From: JBCCSZ01 sp039199225
Lineage (GTDB): Bacteria; Bacteroidota; Bacteroidia; Chitinophagales; Saprospiraceae
Direction: 5' to 3'
Assembly (NCBI GenBank): GCA_039199225.1
Contig: JBCCSZ010000157.1
Location: 1 to 17,419 of the forward strand
DNA length: 17,419 nucleotides
A model generated the notes under the pieces. It saw only the letters and a list, made by a program, of their open reading frames with translations, was not told where the DNA came from and made no database searches. A program made the translations under genes and the position numbers. Positions 14,327-17,419 of the stretch are shown piece by piece (the stretch's first letter is position 1; the number at the start of each line of letters is the position of its first letter).

Positions 14327-14888
14327 ACTTTTGTACAGGGCTTTTCGATGAACACTCCTCATTTTCGTTCATTTATGGTCCAAGCTGGCCAGGAGGAAAG
14401 GGCCTACTCGCCACTGGAACCATTTTGGTGTATCGGAAAATAGATTTTATTTGTCCAGACCACTTTTTGAGCCTTGGCATAGGGGATAAGGCGGGGTTGA
14501 ACCGTCAGGAGGTTGATAATTTATTTTTCATTTATTCTATGGCCATACAACCTATGGTCTTATTGAGGAATCTTTTAATGGGCCACAGTTGGATCTGCTT
14601 TTTTGCCGATTCAACCTGACTGCAATACGATTCAGGAATGGCCGTTTTACTCTTTGACCAGAACTTGGCAATTTGGACTTTCAAAAAGGTAGCTGTATAA
14701 AACTGATTATGTGAAAAAGAGACTTTCTGTATACACCTCTTTTTCGGGTTTGAATGGATTTCTTAACCAATGTCAATTTATCGCTGCCCAAGATATTTTA
14801 ACACTCCGGCAGGGAACAACCCTCGTAGCTGAGTTGTTTCTCAGGAGTATTTATGGAACGCATTCGAAAGAATAACTGATAAGCCCGA
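14327..14888. other. long intergenic region between the ABC transporter genes and the DUF5686 gene
   Basis: About 560 bp with no supported gene. A 101-codon open frame on the plus strand (14314-14619) has no recognisable domain and is likely chance. TTTG (14672-14675) followed 20 bp later by TATAAAAC (14696) is a weak promoter candidate for the downstream gene. A 9-bp inverted repeat is at 14713-14745 and a 5-bp hairpin (CTGAG...CTCAG) near 14828-14845. Confidence 0.6.
14713..14745. repeat. 9-bp perfect inverted repeat in the leader of the DUF5686 gene
   Basis: GAAAAAGAG (14713-14721) is the perfect reverse complement of CTCTTTTTC (14737-14745), with a 15-nt loop. It is AT-rich and not followed by a T-run outside the stem, so it is a poor terminator. 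It could be an RNA hairpin or protein-binding site about 145 bp upstream of the start. Confidence 0.5.
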
Positions 14889-17419
14889 TGTTACAAAAGT
14901 ATCTGCTCCATGCATTCTTGTTGGTGTTTCTTGGCTTTTTGCTCGGAATCAACCCACTAGCCGCACAAAAAATGACCACCGTCAAAGGGCAGGTCATCGA
15001 TGGCGAAACAAAAGAACCAGTAGGCTTTGCCAATGTCTTCTTTGCTGGCACTACCATAGGTACTACAACAGATTTCGATGGAAATTACAGCCTCGAATCG
15101 AAAGATGCGACCGATAAGATTGTCGTGCAGTTCCTTGGTTATGAGTCAGATACGATGGCTGTTAAGCTGGGGGAAAAGCAAACGATTGATTTTACGCTCG
15201 GTACGTCGGCCGTTACGCTCGATGTCGTTGAGTTTGTGGCGAAAAGAACCCGCTATCGAAAGAAAAACAACCCGGCTGTCGAATTGATCCGCAAGGTTAT
15301 TCGCAATAAGAAAAAGAACAGCCTGGAGGATTTGAGCTTCTATGAGTACGACAAGTACGAGAAAGTTGAAATGGACCTCAACAATATTTCGGACAAGTTT
15401 AGAAAGCGCAAAGCTTTCCGCAAGTTTCAGTTCATCTTCGATTATGTAGATACCTCCGAGGTCAATGGCAAGACTTTCTTACCGATATATTTGCAAGAAA
15501 CTTCCTCGACCGTTTACTACCGCAAATCTCCTTCTACCAAGCGGGAGCATCAAGAAGGCATCAAACTGACGCAATTGGAAGGGGCATTCGATCCCAAATC
15601 GATGAATGCGGTGATGAATAAGCTCTATCAAAATATCAATATCAACGACAACAACATCAACTTTCTGACTTACCAGTTTGTCAGTCCTCTCTCCATCATT
15701 GCGCCGGATTTCTATCGTTTTTACATCAACGATACCATTGAATACAAAGGACAACAGGTCATCGACCTTTCCTTTATCCCCCGGAATAAGCTCGATTTAG
15801 GCTTTAGTGGGAATATGTACATTACGGATGATTCCATCTATCAGGTGGTGAAAATCGATATGACGGTTTTGGACGACATCAACCTGAATTTTGTTCAAGA
15901 TGTAAAAATCGAGCAGGAGTTTACCCAAGTAGAGGGAGAGTGGGTCCTGGAAAAAGACTTTTTCCTAATCGATTATGCGTTGACCAAGAAAGGGATGGGT
16001 ATGTTCGGGCGACGATCGGTGGTGTACGACAACTTCGTGTTCAATACCGAGCGAGATAAAAGTAAGTATGCTGGAACGGAAAAGGTGATTGTTGCCGAAG
16101 ATGCCTATGAAAAGGAGCAATCTTTTTGGGATACCAATCGGTTGGATACCCTGACCGAGGAAGAGGAGGGCGTCTATGTGATGATCGATACCTTGCAACG
16201 GGTGCCGGCCTTCCGACGAACGGTCAAGGCGCTCGGGTTGCTGGTGACGGGTTATACCGACCTCGGTCCGTTCGACATTGGCCCTGTGAGTTCCTTTTAC
16301 AGTTTCAACGAGGTAGAAGGGTTCCGCCTGCGTTTGGGGGGAAGGACCAATCTGAAATTCGACCAGAAAATTCAATTGGAAGGCTATGCTGCCTATGGAT
16401 TCAGGGATAAACTATTTAAATATTACGGTTCTGCTCTCTACTCATTCAACGATAATTTCGAGGAACATCCCCGACATTACATTCGGGCGAGTTATATGCA
16501 CGAGACCAAATTTCCGGGGCAGATTTTGGAATACATTACGGAAGACAACTTTTTGCTGTCTTTCAAGCGAGGACGGCAGGACAATATGATGTTCTTTACT
16601 TCTTTGAAAGGAGATTATTACTACGAAACCCGCAACAACATTACTTTACGCTTTGGGGTGGAGAACAAAGACATCGAGCCGCATCCGGGTGGATCGTTGG
16701 AATTTACCTACTTCGATCAGGATAGAAAAATCTTACCGCAGGTGAGTACGACCAATGTTCGGGCCAGCATCCGCTTTTCGCCGAACGCCCAGTATTTTGC
16801 CAGCAAAAACTTCCGCTACAACATCGTCAATAAGTATCCGGTCATCAATTTTGATTACGTATTGGGGATCGACGGATTGGGTGGCGACTACGATTACCAC
16901 ACCACCAAGCTCAATATTTTCAAGCGCTTTTATTTATCCATCCTCGGCTATTCCAATGTTGAAATAGAGGGTGGAAAATTATTTGGTAAGGGCATTCCGT
17001 ACGTTTTGATGTGGCTGCCGCGCGCCAACCAAACCTTTTCGTATCAGAATCGGGCATACAACCTGATGAACTACCTGGAATTTATCTCTGATGAGTACGT
17101 CAGTATCAATATACGCCACTATTTTCAAGGCTTTTTCTTCAATAAGATTCCATTTTTGAAGAAGCTCAAGCTGCGCGAAGTCGCGACTTTCAAGGGGCTG
17201 TACGGGCGTTTGAGCGATGCCAACAATCCGATGCTCGATCCATCTTTGGTCCAGTTTCCAACGAATGCGGAAGGGGAGAACCTGTCTGCGACTTTGCAAG
17301 ACCGCCCTTACATGGAAGCCAGTGTTGGTATATCAAATATTTTCAAGGTGTTGCGATTTGATCTTGTTAAGCGATTGACTTACAACGACCTACCAAATGT
17401 ACCTGAACTATGGGGTGTC
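14889..17419 (+). CDS. DUF5686 and carboxypeptidase-regulatory-like domain protein (3' end cut by window)
   Basis: The frame stays open from the ATG at 14889 to the window edge, giving 843 complete codons. A signal peptide is present (hydrophobic residues 6-24, likely cleavage after LAA at about 26). Residues about 30-115 form a CarboxypepD_reg-like beta-sandwich: TTVKGQVIDGETKEPVGFANV, then GTTTDFDGNYSL and VVQFLGYES. The remainder, from about 120, matches the DUF5686 family found in Bacteroidota, with regions such as SFYEYDKYEKVEMDL, RNKLDLGFSGNMYITDDSIY and a C-terminal half of probable outer-membrane beta strands. The last visible residues, VLRFDLVKRLTYNDLPNV, are the usual near-terminal segment, so probably only about 10-20 residues are missing. 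The family is likely an outer-membrane protein; its biochemical role is unknown. Confidence 0.9.

Noticed and set aside
14302..14355. Upstream ATG for the ABC ATPase (18 extra residues)
   Set aside because: The ABC fold starts at MSILQLHQLSKSYG, and the extension overlaps a promoter-like box.
14314..14619. 101-codon plus-strand ORF in the intergenic region
   Set aside because: It starts inside the 5' region of the divergent ABC gene, has no signal, domain or plausible composition, and no promoter is visible.
14713..14745. Intrinsic terminator
   Set aside because: The stem is AT-rich, the loop is long and the T-run is part of the stem; no upstream plus-strand gene needs termination here.

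Overview
The window looks like a chromosomal segment of a Bacteroidota bacterium, probably of the Saprospiria/Lewinella type. This rests on a very large secreted protein ending in a CHU_C/gliding-motility-type (type IX secretion) C-terminal domain, a DUF5686 protein with an N-terminal carboxypeptidase-regulatory-like domain, several TAnnTTTG boxes resembling the Bacteroidetes -7 promoter element, and a general lack of strong Shine-Dalgarno sequences. The lineage is inferred; no marker gene is present.

Layout, left to right. (1) 1-149: 64-bp tandem repeats built from a GTGAGC-like heptamer, running straight into the stop codon of a cytidine deaminase gene (cdd, minus strand, 147-629). (2) 630-771: a divergent promoter region. 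(3) 772-6378: five closely spaced plus-strand genes that may form one operon: a saccharopine dehydrogenase/reductase-like enzyme, a MOP/Wzx-type flippase-like membrane protein, and a three-subunit proton-translocating NAD(P) transhydrogenase (pntAA, pntAB, pntB). (4) 6755-11368: a 1537-residue secreted modular protein with two repeated N-terminal beta-sandwich domains, five 51-residue 'Cys...GCDS' modules, SprB-like repeats, an exact-length 317-residue internal duplication and a C-terminal sorting domain, followed by a strong intrinsic terminator. (5) 11453-12551: a promoter, a possible 39-codon ORF overlapping the next gene by ATGA, and a small predicted outer-membrane beta-barrel protein. 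(6) 12554-14301: a minus-strand BcrA/LanF-like ABC ATPase and its ABC-2 permease, converging on the barrel gene with a 2-bp gap. (7) 14302-14888: a long non-coding stretch with one 9-bp inverted repeat. (8) 14889-17419: a DUF5686/CarboxypepD_reg-like protein, cut by the window edge near its end.

Possible functional links: the transhydrogenase and the saccharopine enzyme share nicotinamide cofactors and may be co-transcribed. The large secreted protein, the barrel protein and the DUF5686 protein are all predicted to act at the cell surface or outer membrane. No tRNA, rRNA, CRISPR array, transposase, integrase or phage gene was found. The most unusual items are the modular architecture and internal duplication of the large secreted protein, the heptamer repeat abutting cdd, and the overlapping small ORF before the barrel gene. 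No convincing wholly new defence or mobile system is visible.
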